A stretch of DNA of 38,463 bases, from positions 1 through 38,463 of the IMG/VR virus record IMGVR_UViG_3300035703_000203, one strand, 5' to 3'. Origin of the DNA: a virus. The notes below the pieces were generated by a model. It searched no databases. It saw only the letters and a program-made list of their open reading frames with translations, and was not told where the DNA came from. Of the stretch, positions 15,995-23,147 are shown one piece after another (the first letter of the stretch is position 1; every line of letters starts with the position of its first letter). The translations under genes were made by a program, and so were the position numbers.

Positions 15995-18670
15995 ATGACC
16001 ATTACGATTGTCGTTCCCGAGCGTGAGGGCGGGTCTTCTACTGAGATCGCCAGTGCGGTTGAGGCGGCTGAGGCCGCGCAAGCTGCTGCTGAAGTCGCCC
16101 AGGCGGCGGCGGAAGCCGCGCAGGCAGCCACGGAAGCGGCGGACTTTACGGTCGGGACGGTTGCGACGTCGAATCCCGGCACGGACGCCGTCGTTGATAT
16201 CTCCGGCTCTGCGCCGGATTTCGTCATCGACTTCACTATTCCGCGCGGGGCTGGCGTTCCCTCGGGCGGAACCGCTGGCCAATATCACCGCAAGTCATCG
16301 GGAACGGACTATGCGACGGCATGGTCCAGCATCACGATCACTGACGTAACCAGCCTGTCGTCCAGCCTTTCGACGCTGACCTCTGCTGACACCAGCATCA
16401 ACACTCGTGTGTCGACCGAGACCGTCACGCGCACGTCTGCGGATACTTCGCTCACGACGCGGCTTTCGACGGAGGAGGGTTCCCGCGCGAGCGCCGACAC
16501 CAGCCTCACGACTCGCCTTTCCACGGAAGAAGTCGCCCGCGCAAGCGTCGATGTCTCTCTGGCGCAGGTCGCTTCGCCACTGCGAAACGTGGCGGTTAAT
16601 CCCGCTTTGGACAGCCGGGGCGAGGCGACGAGTTGGGCGCTTTCGGCGGGCACGACGCCCAGCTATCAAGCGCCTGCCAATTCCGACCTGACCGACCTTG
16701 GCATCGTCCGCATGGTCGATCTCAGCACCGGCGCCCCCTATACCTTCGTCTACAAGAACGAGACGCTGACGGCGGCGGACGCTCTGAAATATGTCTATGT
16801 GAGCGTGCTGATCTATTCGGCGGACGGCACGTCGTGGCCGAGCGGCATTGACGCCATTCCCTACACGACGACGGCCCAAAGCCTGACCGGCGGGACGAGC
16901 GATTATGTCCAGGTCACGACCAACATTCGCCGATACTGGCGGGCCGGACAACTTCCCAGCGGCACACTGACCCGGATGGCCGTGGGGCGCGCAAACGTCG
17001 CCTACACCGCACAGATGGGCGGGTTCACTTTCGTTCTTTCGGACTCGGCGATTGTTGATGCGGCTGTGCAACAGGCGGATTTCTACCGCGAGGTCAACAC
17101 CGACTATAACCAGCGCGAAGATCACTACACGCTGGAAGACCTTGAGGAGACGGTCTCCGCGCAAGCGGCCACTATCGCAGGGATGCGTCTGGCCATCTCC
17201 GGCAAGTTTCAACGCTCGCTTGCCATCATCGGCGATAGCCGTGGTCAAGACGGCGTGCAGTGGTGGAAAAACGGCAGTTCGACCAACTGGAATGGGCTAC
17301 CCATTGGCTCGGCTTTTGTCGGGCCGCTGGCGACGGAGGCGGGGAACGGCACGCTCGAATACCGAGCCTCGGACGGATACATGCGATGGGCGGCCAGCAG
17401 CGACACGGCGGGAAGCTGGACCCCGATTGTCGCGGGCTGGAACCATCTCGAAAGCGGATCGGCTGACAAGTGGATCAAGCTGCCGGTCAAGAACCTGACT
17501 GGGATGCCGGGAACGGACCAGAGCGTGACCGTCCTGCAATCGGGAACGGTGCAGTATGCGTGGCGGTCTTATGGCTATTGGGTTCGCGCGCTGCATCAGA
17601 TGCGCTGGCTGAACGAAGAGCCCGCGATGTGCGCCATCGGCGGCGCGACATCCTCAGAGGTGATCGAGCAGCTTCCCTATATTGCGACGCAGGCGACCGG
17701 CCCAGGGTGGGATATCATCCTGCTCGGCACGAACGATATCAGCGGCTCCATCGCGTCAGCGACAATCATCGCCAACCTCACGACGATCTATGACACGCGG
17801 GCCGGGCTGGGTCGAAAGCTGGTCATCGTCGGCGAACATGCGCGCTGGGGCACGGCGTCTGGCACTCCGATGTCGGCGGGGCAGATCACGATCTTTGACG
17901 CCGTCAGGGCGGCGCAGCAGGCTTACGCCGTCGCGGGCGGGCACATCTTCATCGACGCCTATGCCCTGACCTATGACAGCGGATACAGCGACCGCCGCCC
18001 CGCCTCGGGAATGCTGCGCGATCACGTGCACCTCACCGAATACGGGGCGCAGTTGATCGGCGAGGCCATTTGCGAGGCGCTGCAATACGAGGTGGGTCTG
18101 GGCGATGTGGTTTCGGCGGGAGACGCCGACAACGCGTTGGGCAGCTTTCCGGCGGGCTCGGCTGGATCGCTCGGCACGGGCGCATCCGGTGCAGCGCCCA
18201 CGAACTTCTCGTTGTCAAGAGCCTCCGGCTCTACAGCCACGGTTGTTGCATCAGTCGAGGCTCGCGATGACGGCGTCTCGGGCAATATTTTCAGGATGCA
18301 ATGCGCGGCGGGGGCCTCGGCGGGGATTATTCAGCTAGAGGGCACGTCTGCGTCTTCAACTCTCGCCGCCCTCGGCTTGGCCGTTGGAGACGAAATCTAC
18401 GTCGAGGTGTTCCTTGATATCCGGGACGCAACGCTGTTGCAGGATGTGGAGGTGTTTGTCTCCTTCACGGGCGCGACCGGCACCCCCACCCTGAGAACGA
18501 ATATCGCGCGCACTGGCGCGGCGCTTGCTGATGAAGTTGCCGTGCATCGCAGCCCGACCGTGGCCATTCCGGCGTCAACAACGCATGTCCGGCCCTACAT
18601 TTGGGTGCGCCTGCCTGCCGGATCGAATGCGGACATCCGCTGCATCCTGAAGATCGTCAAGGTGTCGTGA
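15995..18670 (+). CDS. Tail spike with SGNH/GDSL hydrolase domain
   Basis: 891 residues. An Ala-rich coiled coil (residues ~15-50) is followed by PDFVIDFTIPRG and three ~18-residue repeats built on SADTSLTTRLSTEE (~128-186), likely a trimeric stalk. Residues ~408-690 carry SGNH hydrolase signatures: GDS (nucleophile Ser415), a block II Gly in AIGGATSS, GTND (578-581), and Asp676/His679 in DHVHLTEYG. Such domains de-acetylate or cleave esters on surface polysaccharides. The last ~180 residues look like a beta-sandwich carbohydrate-binding module. It likely sets host range. Confidence 0.88.
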   Translation: MTITIVVPEREGGSSTEIASAVEAAEAAQAAAEVAQAAAEAAQAATEAADFTVGTVATSNPGTDAVVDISGSAPDFVIDFTIPRGAGVPSGGTAGQYHRKSSGTDYATAWSSITITDVTSLSSSLSTLTSADTSINTRVSTETVTRTSADTSLTTRLSTEEGSRASADTSLTTRLSTEEVARASVDVSLAQVASPLRNVAVNPALDSRGEATSWALSAGTTPSYQAPANSDLTDLGIVRMVDLSTGAPYTFVYKNETLTAADALKYVYVSVLIYSADGTSWPSGIDAIPYTTTAQSLTGGTSDYVQVTTNIRRYWRAGQLPSGTLTRMAVGRANVAYTAQMGGFTFVLSDSAIVDAAVQQADFYREVNTDYNQREDHYTLEDLEETVSAQAATIAGMRLAISGKFQRSLAIIGDSRGQDGVQWWKNGSSTNWNGLPIGSAFVGPLATEAGNGTLEYRASDGYMRWAASSDTAGSWTPIVAGWNHLESGSADKWIKLPVKNLTGMPGTDQSVTVLQSGTVQYAWRSYGYWVRALHQMRWLNEEPAMCAIGGATSSEVIEQLPYIATQATGPGWDIILLGTNDISGSIASATIIANLTTIYDTRAGLGRKLVIVGEHARWGTASGTPMSAGQITIFDAVRAAQQAYAVAGGHIFIDAYALTYDSGYSDRRPASGMLRDHVHLTEYGAQLIGEAICEALQYEVGLGDVVSAGDADNALGSFPAGSAGSLGTGASGAAPTNFSLSRASGSTATVVASVEARDDGVSGNIFRMQCAAGASAGIIQLEGTSASSTLAALGLAVGDEIYVEVFLDIRDATLLQDVEVFVSFTGATGTPTLRTNIARTGAALADEVAVHRSPTVAIPASTTHVRPYIWVRLPAGSNADIRCILKIVKVS

Positions 18671-18945
18671 TGCGCCGAGACCTTCGGCCCGCCCTGCTTA
18701 CCCTGCGGGGAGGCGTGGATGGCGACGCGTGGGATTATCTGACCGCCGCCTTGGCCTGCTCATCGCGTTCGGCGTGAGCGCGGCGTTCTGGGCTGCGGTG
18801 CTGTTGCTGACCCTGTAGCCACGTCGGCGCCCCGGAAGCTGTCACTCCCGAGGCGCCCCGACCCTGACTGAGTGAGCAGCCAAAGCCGGGCCACGCGCGA
18901 CGGTTTGAGGCTGTGCGAGAAACCTTAATAGCGAGTGATGCGCTG
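18670..18945. other. Gap between spike and lysis genes with possible short peptides
   Basis: This stretch of about 275 bases lacks a clear gene of normal size. It contains a 35-codon frame (18670-18777) whose start overlaps the spike stop, a hydrophobic 29-codon frame (18729-18818), and an imperfect hairpin near 18822-18863 (GTCGG...CCGAC) without a T-run. No firm call is possible for the rest. Confidence 0.4.
18729..18818 (+). CDS. Possible small transmembrane peptide (start uncertain or frameshifted)
   Basis: The frame encodes DRRLGLLIAFGVSAAFWAA followed by a Leu-rich end, one clear membrane segment. Its only in-frame starts are GTG codons. A strong ribosome site, GGGGAGG at 18707-18713, sits 5 bases before an ATG (18719) in a different frame that stops after seven codons. 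One fewer base near 18731-18735 would fuse that start to the membrane segment, giving a 32-residue peptide. It may be a frameshifted lysis gene, a sequencing error, or a GTG-started peptide. Confidence 0.3.
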   Translation: MGLSDRRLGLLIAFGVSAAFWAAVLLLTL

Positions 18946-19215
18946 ATGACTTCCAACGCTGAGATCAAGCGCCATGTGGACTGGTCCATAATCGGGGTGA
19001 TCGGGACCATCGCGGGGCTGTTGGTCCAGACCGCCGGGATTGTGTGGTGGGCTAGCGACATTAACCGCAAGGTCGCCAACATCGAAACCCAGATGCAGGC
19101 GGTGAACACATCGGCGACCACTCTGGCCAAGCTGGATGAGCGGACAGCGGCGATGCAGGTTGACCTTGCCCGGCTTTATGCGCGCTCTGATGAGCAACGG
19201 GACCGCGACCGTTGA
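18946..19215 (+). CDS. Small membrane protein of lysis cassette
   Basis: 89 residues from ATG 18946; an in-frame GTG at 18913 would add 11. One hydrophobic segment (residues ~14-36, IIGVIGTIAGLLVQTAGIVWW) is followed by a charged coiled coil (ANIETQMQAVNTSATTLAKL) on the other side of the membrane. This type precedes holins in many phages and could be a holin partner or antiholin. The TGA overlaps the TTG start of the holin gene. Confidence 0.7.
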   Translation: MTSNAEIKRHVDWSIIGVIGTIAGLLVQTAGIVWWASDINRKVANIETQMQAVNTSATTLAKLDERTAAMQVDLARLYARSDEQRDRDR

Positions 19216-19562
19216 CCGGCTTTGACCGCGTGAAGGCGTGGGCGTCAGCCGGGCGTGACGTGTTCGCCCTGCTGTTCACGCCGGTCCTGTCGGTGATCCT
19301 GGTGTGGTTGATCTGCATCCTCGCCTATGGGGCATGGGAAGCCGATACGCAGGCCCAACGGATCAACTACCTTGGGGCCTTGTCCATCGCTCTTGCGGTG
19401 CTGATCGGGCTCGGTGGCCAGTGGTTCCAACGCAACCGGCTGAACGCGCTGAAGGCCCAAGGCCCCGGCGGCGTCAGTGGCGAAATCAGCATGTCGGACG
19501 ATGACGACCCGCCTGCGGTGACGGTCGAGACGGTGACGACTGTGACGGAGACCAAGCCATGA
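19212..19562 (+). CDS. Holin
   Basis: 116 residues from TTG 19212, which overlaps the preceding TGA. Two hydrophobic segments (about 17-41, FALLFTPVLSVILVWLICIL; and 54-71, LGALSIALAVLIGLGGQW) are followed by a polar, acidic and Thr/Val-rich C-terminus. Two membrane spans beside an endolysin and spanins fit a holin that triggers lysis by permeabilising the inner membrane. TTG may keep its synthesis low. Its stop overlaps the next ATG. Confidence 0.8.
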   Translation: MTGFDRVKAWASAGRDVFALLFTPVLSVILVWLICILAYGAWEADTQAQRINYLGALSIALAVLIGLGGQWFQRNRLNALKAQGPGGVSGEISMSDDDDPPAVTVETVTTVTETKP

Positions 19563-19666
19563 TCGCAGCGGCCTTCATCGGTGGCGGGGTGGCGCTCTGC
19601 GTCGGGGTCGTCGCCCTGATGGTGGTGGTCGCTCGCCGGGCTATCGCGCGCCAGCTTTGGCGTTGA
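19559..19666 (+). CDS. 35-aa single-span membrane peptide
   Basis: The ATG overlaps the holin stop (ATGA). The product has one uninterrupted hydrophobic span (residues ~3-24, AAAFIGGGVALCVGVVALMV) and a short basic tail (ARRAIARQLWR), predicting an N-out, C-in inner-membrane peptide. Coupled to the holin, it may tune lysis timing. It is too short for most gene callers. No family recognised. Confidence 0.7.
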   Translation: MIAAAFIGGGVALCVGVVALMVVVARRAIARQLWR

Positions 19667-19790
19667 GGTAGTCGCTGCGGCAGGGGCTCCACTTCACCCT
19701 GCATGGCACCCCGATATCTGGAGGCTACGGCCTGGAGATTCACCGTGTCACGCAGCCCGAACAACCTACCACATCACGAGGAAATGCAAC

Positions 19791-20177
19791 ATGCCGTTCG
19801 CACTCGGCGCCCGTTCGCTTGCCCGCCTTGAGGGCGTCCACCCCGATCTGGTCAAGGTGGTCCAGCTTGCCATTCGCAAGTCAGACCTTGACTTCACTGT
19901 TCTGGAGGGGAAGCGCACCATCGACCGGCAACGCCAACTGTTCGGGCAGGGGGCGACCAAGACCATGAACAGTCGCCACCTGACCGGCCATGCGGTTGAT
20001 CTGGCCCCGGTCATCAACGGCGATGTCTCGTGGGACTGGCCGCTTTATCACCGGCTCGCCAAGCATGTGAAGGCGGCGGCGGCGGAACTTGGCGTCCCCA
20101 TTACCTGGGGCGGTGATTGGCGGACGTTCAAGGACGGGCCGCATTGGGAACTTCCGTGGGCGCAGTATCCGAAATGA
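19791..20177 (+). CDS. Endolysin, M15 peptidase family
   Basis: 128 residues. The zinc-peptidase signature is complete: SRHLTGHAVD (His63 and Asp70) and DGPHWELP (His118). It fits the VanY/D-alanyl-D-alanine or L-alanyl-D-glutamate carboxypeptidase type endolysins that cut peptidoglycan cross-bridge peptides. No signal peptide, so it relies on the holin. GAGGAAA lies about 7 bases upstream of the ATG. The stop overlaps the i-spanin start. Confidence 0.92.
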   Translation: MPFALGARSLARLEGVHPDLVKVVQLAIRKSDLDFTVLEGKRTIDRQRQLFGQGATKTMNSRHLTGHAVDLAPVINGDVSWDWPLYHRLAKHVKAAAAELGVPITWGGDWRTFKDGPHWELPWAQYPK

Positions 20178-20536
20178 CCCAAGCCCGCGCCCTCATCGGA
20201 TCGTTGATCGCCCTGATCGTCGTCTTGGCGCTGGCCATCGGCTGGTTCCAATGGCGGGCGACCAAGGATGCGAGGGCCCGCGCCGTCGTCGCCGAACAGG
20301 GCCAGACGCTCGCCGAAGAGACCACCGGCATCGTAGAGCGCACCCTGAGAACCGAAGTCACGATCCACACGAAAGCCGAAAGGCAGGCTGATGTTGTCCA
20401 AGCCGCACCGGGGGCGGACGCTCCCCTTGACCCCGCTTTCAGTGATACTCTGCGCGGGTCTATTGGCATCATGCGCGGGGAGCCCCAAGCCGCTGACGAT
20501 CAACGTCCCGCCGGTCCTGCGGGAACCATGCCCTAG
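20174..20536 (+). CDS. i-spanin (Rz-like inner membrane subunit)
   Basis: 120 residues from ATG 20174, overlapping the endolysin stop. One N-terminal membrane span (~7-25, LIGSLIALIVVLALAIGWF) is followed by a charged periplasmic helix (ATKDARARAVVAEQGQTLAE), the Rz-type layout. The last ~48 codons overlap the o-spanin gene in another frame. With its partner it would fuse inner and outer membranes at the last step of lysis in a Gram-negative host. Confidence 0.85.
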   Translation: MTQARALIGSLIALIVVLALAIGWFQWRATKDARARAVVAEQGQTLAEETTGIVERTLRTEVTIHTKAERQADVVQAAPGADAPLDPAFSDTLRGSIGIMRGEPQAADDQRPAGPAGTMP

Positions 20537-20702
20537 GGCCGACGTGGGGCCGCTGGGGACGGTCGGCGACCTTGGGGCGCTGGTCCTGCGCCAAGAGGCC
20601 GCGCTGACCGTCTGTGACGCCCGCAGGGAGGCTGTCGTGGCTATCGTGGACGCTCACGGCCAGACGGTCGATCCTAAGCCGTGGTGGAAGCTCTGGCCCT
20701 GA
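20391..20702 (+). CDS. o-spanin (Rz1-like outer membrane lipoprotein)
   Basis: 103 residues in a frame different from the i-spanin, whose last 146 bases it shares. A signal sequence (PLSVILCAGL) ends in lipobox LASC with lipidated Cys28. The mature part opens with Pro-rich segments (INVPPVLREPCP), typical of Rz1. It is longer than lambda Rz1 and extends well beyond the i-spanin end. AGGCAGG lies before the ATG. It is the last rightward gene before the convergent early operon. Confidence 0.88.
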   Translation: MLSKPHRGRTLPLTPLSVILCAGLLASCAGSPKPLTINVPPVLREPCPRADVGPLGTVGDLGALVLRQEAALTVCDARREAVVAIVDAHGQTVDPKPWWKLWP

Positions 20703-20711
20703 TCTCAGGGC

Positions 20712-21239
20712 TTAAGGCCCAGGCTGAGGCTTGTGGGGGTTAGCTAGGCGCTCGGCTATGCTCAACAGGCGGGGATCGGCGCGCGTGAGAACCGCCAGCA
20801 ACGCCCGCTTCTCGGCAAGGTAGGTCTCGGCGAACTTCGGATCGCGCTGGACGATTGACGAGGTGTTGCTGATCAGGTCGGCGCACTTGATGGTCTGGAC
20901 CCAGCCGGGCGACGCGGCGAGACGCTCGCGAGAAGCGGCCTTTCGGACGGCGCGGTTGCCCGCTTCCAAGTCGGAAAGAAGCACAACGCCGACAGTGACC
21001 CGCTCGCCAAAGCGGCTGGTCAAAGCGCCTCGCGATACGCCCTGATCTTCCATGCAGTCGTGTAGCCACGCCACGGCGATCATCGTGTCCAGCATGTCGT
21101 CAGGCGCGACCGTGGCCGCGATCCCCGCCACTTCGGCGAGGTGGTCGGCATAGGGCGCGTCGGTGTACTTGCGCCGCTGGTCGGCGTGGACCTCGCGGGC
21201 GAAGATCATCGCTCTGAAAGCGAGGTCGGTCATCTGCAT
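20712..21239 (-). CDS. MESH1/SpoT-like HD-domain (p)ppGpp hydrolase-like protein
   Basis: 175 residues. ATG 21239 follows GGAG by 4 bases, and a second ATG 6 bases later is possible; the GTG at 21278 is less likely. The N-terminal pattern FAREVHADQRRKYTDAPYADH, then AWLHDCMED and later KCADLISNTSSI, is the metal-binding HD arrangement of small alarmone hydrolases: His18, His33, His60-Asp61, Glu64-Asp65, and a late Asp. Such enzymes remove the 3' pyrophosphate from (p)ppGpp. In a phage this could quench a starvation alarmone. Last gene of the leftward operon. Confidence 0.82.
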   Translation of the reverse strand: MQMTDLAFRAMIFAREVHADQRRKYTDAPYADHLAEVAGIAATVAPDDMLDTMIAVAWLHDCMEDQGVSRGALTSRFGERVTVGVVLLSDLEAGNRAVRKAASRERLAASPGWVQTIKCADLISNTSSIVQRDPKFAETYLAEKRALLAVLTRADPRLLSIAERLANPHKPQPGP

Positions 21240-21259
21240 CACTCTCCGTATAGTGGCTA

Positions 21260-21279
21260 GTTCGGGACGGCTCGTCACA
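21260..21279. repeat. 20-bp dispersed repeat, copy 1
   Basis: GTTCGGGACGGCTCGTCACA, lying between the HD-protein gene start and the membrane protein gene. On the minus strand it would encode CDEPSRT, like the start of the 30147-30356 protein. It is likely a remnant of a duplicated gene 5' end. Confidence 0.7.
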
Positions 21280-21345
21280 CAAGACCTTCACGGGCCGGGC
21301 CTGAACCCCTCCGTCCCGATAACTCGTGAAGACTGGCCCCTGCGC

Positions 21346-21540
21346 TTAGGCGTGGGGGCCTTCGTCGTTTCGCCGTCTGGCCTCTTCGTATCCACGCAGC
21401 CGTTCGTCCAGCGGCACCTCGTGGCGCTGATGGCGCTCCATCATCATGAAGACCACCGCGAGCCCCGCGATCAGGCCAAAGAGTACAATGACAAAAGCGG
21501 CTACCCAGAGGTCGTAGCTTTGGGCTCCGTCCATCATCAT
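21346..21540 (-). CDS. Small single-span membrane protein
   Basis: Up to 64 residues. Three consecutive ATGs follow AGGAG; the third (21534, MDGAQSYD...) has the best spacing of 6 bases. One strong membrane span (~10-32, DLWVAAFVIVLFGLIAGLAV) is followed by MMMERHQRHEV and a charged tail (RLRGYEEARRRNDEG). The basic cytoplasmic tail suggests an inner membrane anchor. No family recognised. It lies between a DUF551 gene and the HD-protein gene. Confidence 0.7.
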   Translation of the reverse strand: MMMDGAQSYDLWVAAFVIVLFGLIAGLAVVFMMMERHQRHEVPLDERLRGYEEARRRNDEGPHA

Positions 21541-21543
21541 CTC

Positions 21544-21786
21544 CTACTGTCCCTCGGTGGTTGGGGGTGGGGGAAGGGGCATCCAGTGGGTGACGTGGCA
21601 TAGGCCGTCTGTCGGATTGCATGGCTCCTGTTTTTCGGGAATCGTCGCAGGCCAGCAGAAGTTGTCGGTCTTCATGATGCGCTTGACCGCCACCGGCTCA
21701 TCAGACGTGTTTCTGGCGAGCGGACGATACACAAGGGCCAGCCGCCCATCGCGGGGCGCTGTCTCTATCGGTTGCCAGTCAGTCAT
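21544..21786 (-). CDS. DUF551-like phage protein
   Basis: 80 residues from ATG 21786, where GGAAAG lies about 3 bases upstream; the longer open frame to 21945 lacks a start site of that quality. The opening MTDWQPIETAPRDG and the ending THWMPLPPPP are the DUF551 signature, a family common in phage early regions with no established function. Confidence 0.82.
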   Translation of the reverse strand: MTDWQPIETAPRDGRLALVYRPLARNTSDEPVAVKRIMKTDNFCWPATIPEKQEPCNPTDGLCHVTHWMPLPPPPTTEGQ

Positions 21787-21824
21787 CTTCTTTCCTTTGT
21801 GTTCCGCCCGGAGTTGCCCAGCGT

Positions 21825-21841
21825 GGCGACTTATGGTCGCC
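21825..21841. repeat. Palindrome GGCGAC-TTATG-GTCGCC
   Basis: A perfect 6-bp inverted repeat with a 5-base centre, just beyond the stop of the 21843-22079 gene. It is the reverse-oriented relative of the palindrome at 22105-22121. Both share a CCATAAGTCG core. Confidence 0.75.
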
Positions 21842-21842
21842 A

Positions 21843-22079
21843 TCACCGAGGTCGCCACGCGATCAATTCCAAGCCCGCGCCGAAGTTGGATAGCCCGGCG
21901 GCATTCCACACCCAGCCGGAACCGTCCTGTCCGTCCGGCCCCCAAAGTTCTTCAGGCACCGGCCCCCACCACTCGGCTGTAGCGCATGAACCATCGGAGA
22001 GCAGGCCATCGACCTCGACGTCCTCCCCCGGCGCATCGTCCAGTGACCGCCAGCCTTCGGGAATACCCTGCTCTTCCAC
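21843..22079 (-). CDS. Hypothetical acidic protein
   Basis: 78 residues from GTG 22079, with GAGGA about 8 bases upstream. It is acidic and tryptophan-rich (EEQGIPEGWRSLDDAPGEDV, AEWWGPVPEELWGPDG) and ends in LIAWRPR. Like the DUF551 protein next to it, it looks like one of the small W-P-rich phage proteins (W-x-S/P-hydrophobic-x-x-A-P theme). The two may be distant relatives. No function known. Confidence 0.65.
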   Translation of the reverse strand: MEEQGIPEGWRSLDDAPGEDVEVDGLLSDGSCATAEWWGPVPEELWGPDGQDGSGWVWNAAGLSNFGAGLELIAWRPR

Positions 22080-22084
22080 GGTGA

Positions 22085-22213
22085 CTATCCTCTGTATTCA
22101 GTGTGCCGACCATAAGTCGGCAAGACGGGTTGACTCCGGGATGACCTATCTCCCTCCATCCTCTCTATCAGTTCACTGTATCTCGTGGGGTGGGTCAGGG
22201 CGGTCTCGCTCAT
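22085..22213 (-). CDS. Small hypothetical protein, 42 aa
   Basis: 42 residues from ATG 22213, with a strong AAGGGAGAG site directly upstream. The segment RYSELIERMEG resembles the short helix found in many small phage early proteins (LI-x-R-hydrophobic-E-G). Its last third is encoded by a DNA palindrome (22105-22121). Short size and clear start site support it; the function is unknown. Confidence 0.6.
   Translation of the reverse strand: MSETALTHPTRYSELIERMEGDRSSRSQPVLPTYGRHTEYRG
22105..22121. repeat. Palindrome GCCGAC-CATAA-GTCGGC
   Basis: A perfect 6-bp inverted repeat with a 5-base centre near the 3' end of a small gene. Second copy of the motif at 21825-21841, about 280 bases away in the opposite orientation. 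Confidence 0.75.
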
Positions 22214-22238
22214 CTCTCTCTCCCTTGGTGAAGTGGTC

Positions 22239-22844
22239 TCAGGCGGTCATTGCCGCGAGAAGCGGAAGGGTGGCGTCCGGATCGCTCCATTGGTCGGCCA
22301 TCGCGGCGGCAATTCCAGGGTAGGTCTTGCTGCGGGCCTTCCAGCGATCCGGCCCCGGCGGCATCCGGTGAACCTTGGCCTCGCGCCCGGTGACGATGTT
22401 CGTCGGGCGAAGCGCGGGCAGTCCTCGCGTCCAGAAGCACGTCCGCTTCACCTCGCCGTGGCCGAATTGCCAAGGCTGGATCGTGAAATCCGGGCCGCGT
22501 CCGACGATCTCTCGGGCGTGTCTATGCATCACCGGGTTCTCGACGGCGACCCGCTCGATGGGCGCGTTCAGGAAGGCGAGGAACAGTTCGCAGCCCTCGC
22601 GCAACTCCTGCCAGAGATCGCGCTCGGCCAGCCACCTGACCCCGCTGTTGCAAAGCCGGGTGCAGGGAGGGTGAGCAATCAGCAAATCCCACCCCTCGCC
22701 AAGCCGTGCGGTCGCGTCGCCCGTGTAGTGAAACGGCGAGCCGTCGTCAGCGGGCAACAGGTCAGCGGACCATGCGTCATGGCCCCGCGCCCGGAATGCC
22801 CGGCGGACCTCGCCGCTACTCTCGCAGGCGATCAGGACGCGCAT
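22239..22844 (-). CDS. C5-methyltransferase-like protein A
   Basis: 201 residues. It has a SAM-binding-like start (RVLIACESSGEVRRAFRARG, motif I), HPPCT (Pro-Cys at 60-61, motif IV with the putative catalytic Cys) and VENP (101-104, motif VI Glu-Asn). These are the key signatures of DNA cytosine-5 methyltransferases, but the protein is about half the usual size and has no obvious target-recognition domain. It ends in a TYPGIAAAMADQW segment shared with its paralog at 24405. It may methylate phage DNA for self-protection, or act on another pyrimidine. Its ATG overlaps the upstream stop. Confidence 0.75.
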   Translation of the reverse strand: MRVLIACESSGEVRRAFRARGHDAWSADLLPADDGSPFHYTGDATARLGEGWDLLIAHPPCTRLCNSGVRWLAERDLWQELREGCELFLAFLNAPIERVAVENPVMHRHAREIVGRGPDFTIQPWQFGHGEVKRTCFWTRGLPALRPTNIVTGREAKVHRMPPGPDRWKARSKTYPGIAAAMADQWSDPDATLPLLAAMTA

Positions 22845-23107
22845 CAGGCGGCCAGATGCGGCATGGGCGGGAGGATGGCGTTCACATCGCAGCCCTTTGC
22901 CCGATAGCTGGCAATCCAGCCGTTGAACTCGCGGAAGTCGCGGGCGTAGAGGACCGCGTTGACCGGCCCGCTGACTTTAAGGGCCAAGCCCTCGTCAATC
23001 GCCAAGCGCCGACGCTCCATCTCGTCATAAGCCGCTTCGTCGCACTCCTCGTAGGCGAGGCGCTGGAGTTCGTCGTGGTCGAGGGCGGCGAGTTCGGCGG
23101 CGGTCAT
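22844..23107 (-). CDS. Hypothetical protein upstream of methyltransferase A
   Basis: 87 residues; the TGA overlaps the ATG of the methyltransferase-like gene. The N-terminal half is an acidic helix (ELAALDHDELQRLAYEECDE). The C-terminal half contains AVLYARDFREFNGWIASYRA. It is the first leftward gene after the RHH regulator, with which it shares a short divergent intergenic region. No family recognised. Confidence 0.65.
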   Translation of the reverse strand: MTAAELAALDHDELQRLAYEECDEAAYDEMERRRLAIDEGLALKVSGPVNAVLYARDFREFNGWIASYRAKGCDVNAILPPMPHLAA

Positions 23108-23133
23108 TGGTCTTGCTCCCTGCTGTTGAATTA

Positions 23134-23142
23134 TGTATTACA
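23134..23142. promoter_or_regulatory. Possible operator TGTATTACA between divergent genes
   Basis: A near-perfect palindrome (TGTA-T-TACA) in the short space between the leftward 23107 gene and the rightward RHH gene (if it starts at 23148). RHH proteins usually repress their own promoter through such short palindromes. Inference only. Confidence 0.3.
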
Positions 23143-23147
23143 GCGGT

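Noticed and set aside
19667-19790. A 42-codon frame (ATG 19703) before the endolysin
   Set aside because: It overlaps the endolysin start, has no ribosome site of its own, and shows no family. It is left as non-coding leader.
20707-20720. Bidirectional terminator between o-spanin and the HD-protein gene
   Set aside because: Only a four-pair stem (GGGC-TTAAG-GCCC) without T-runs. Too weak to call.
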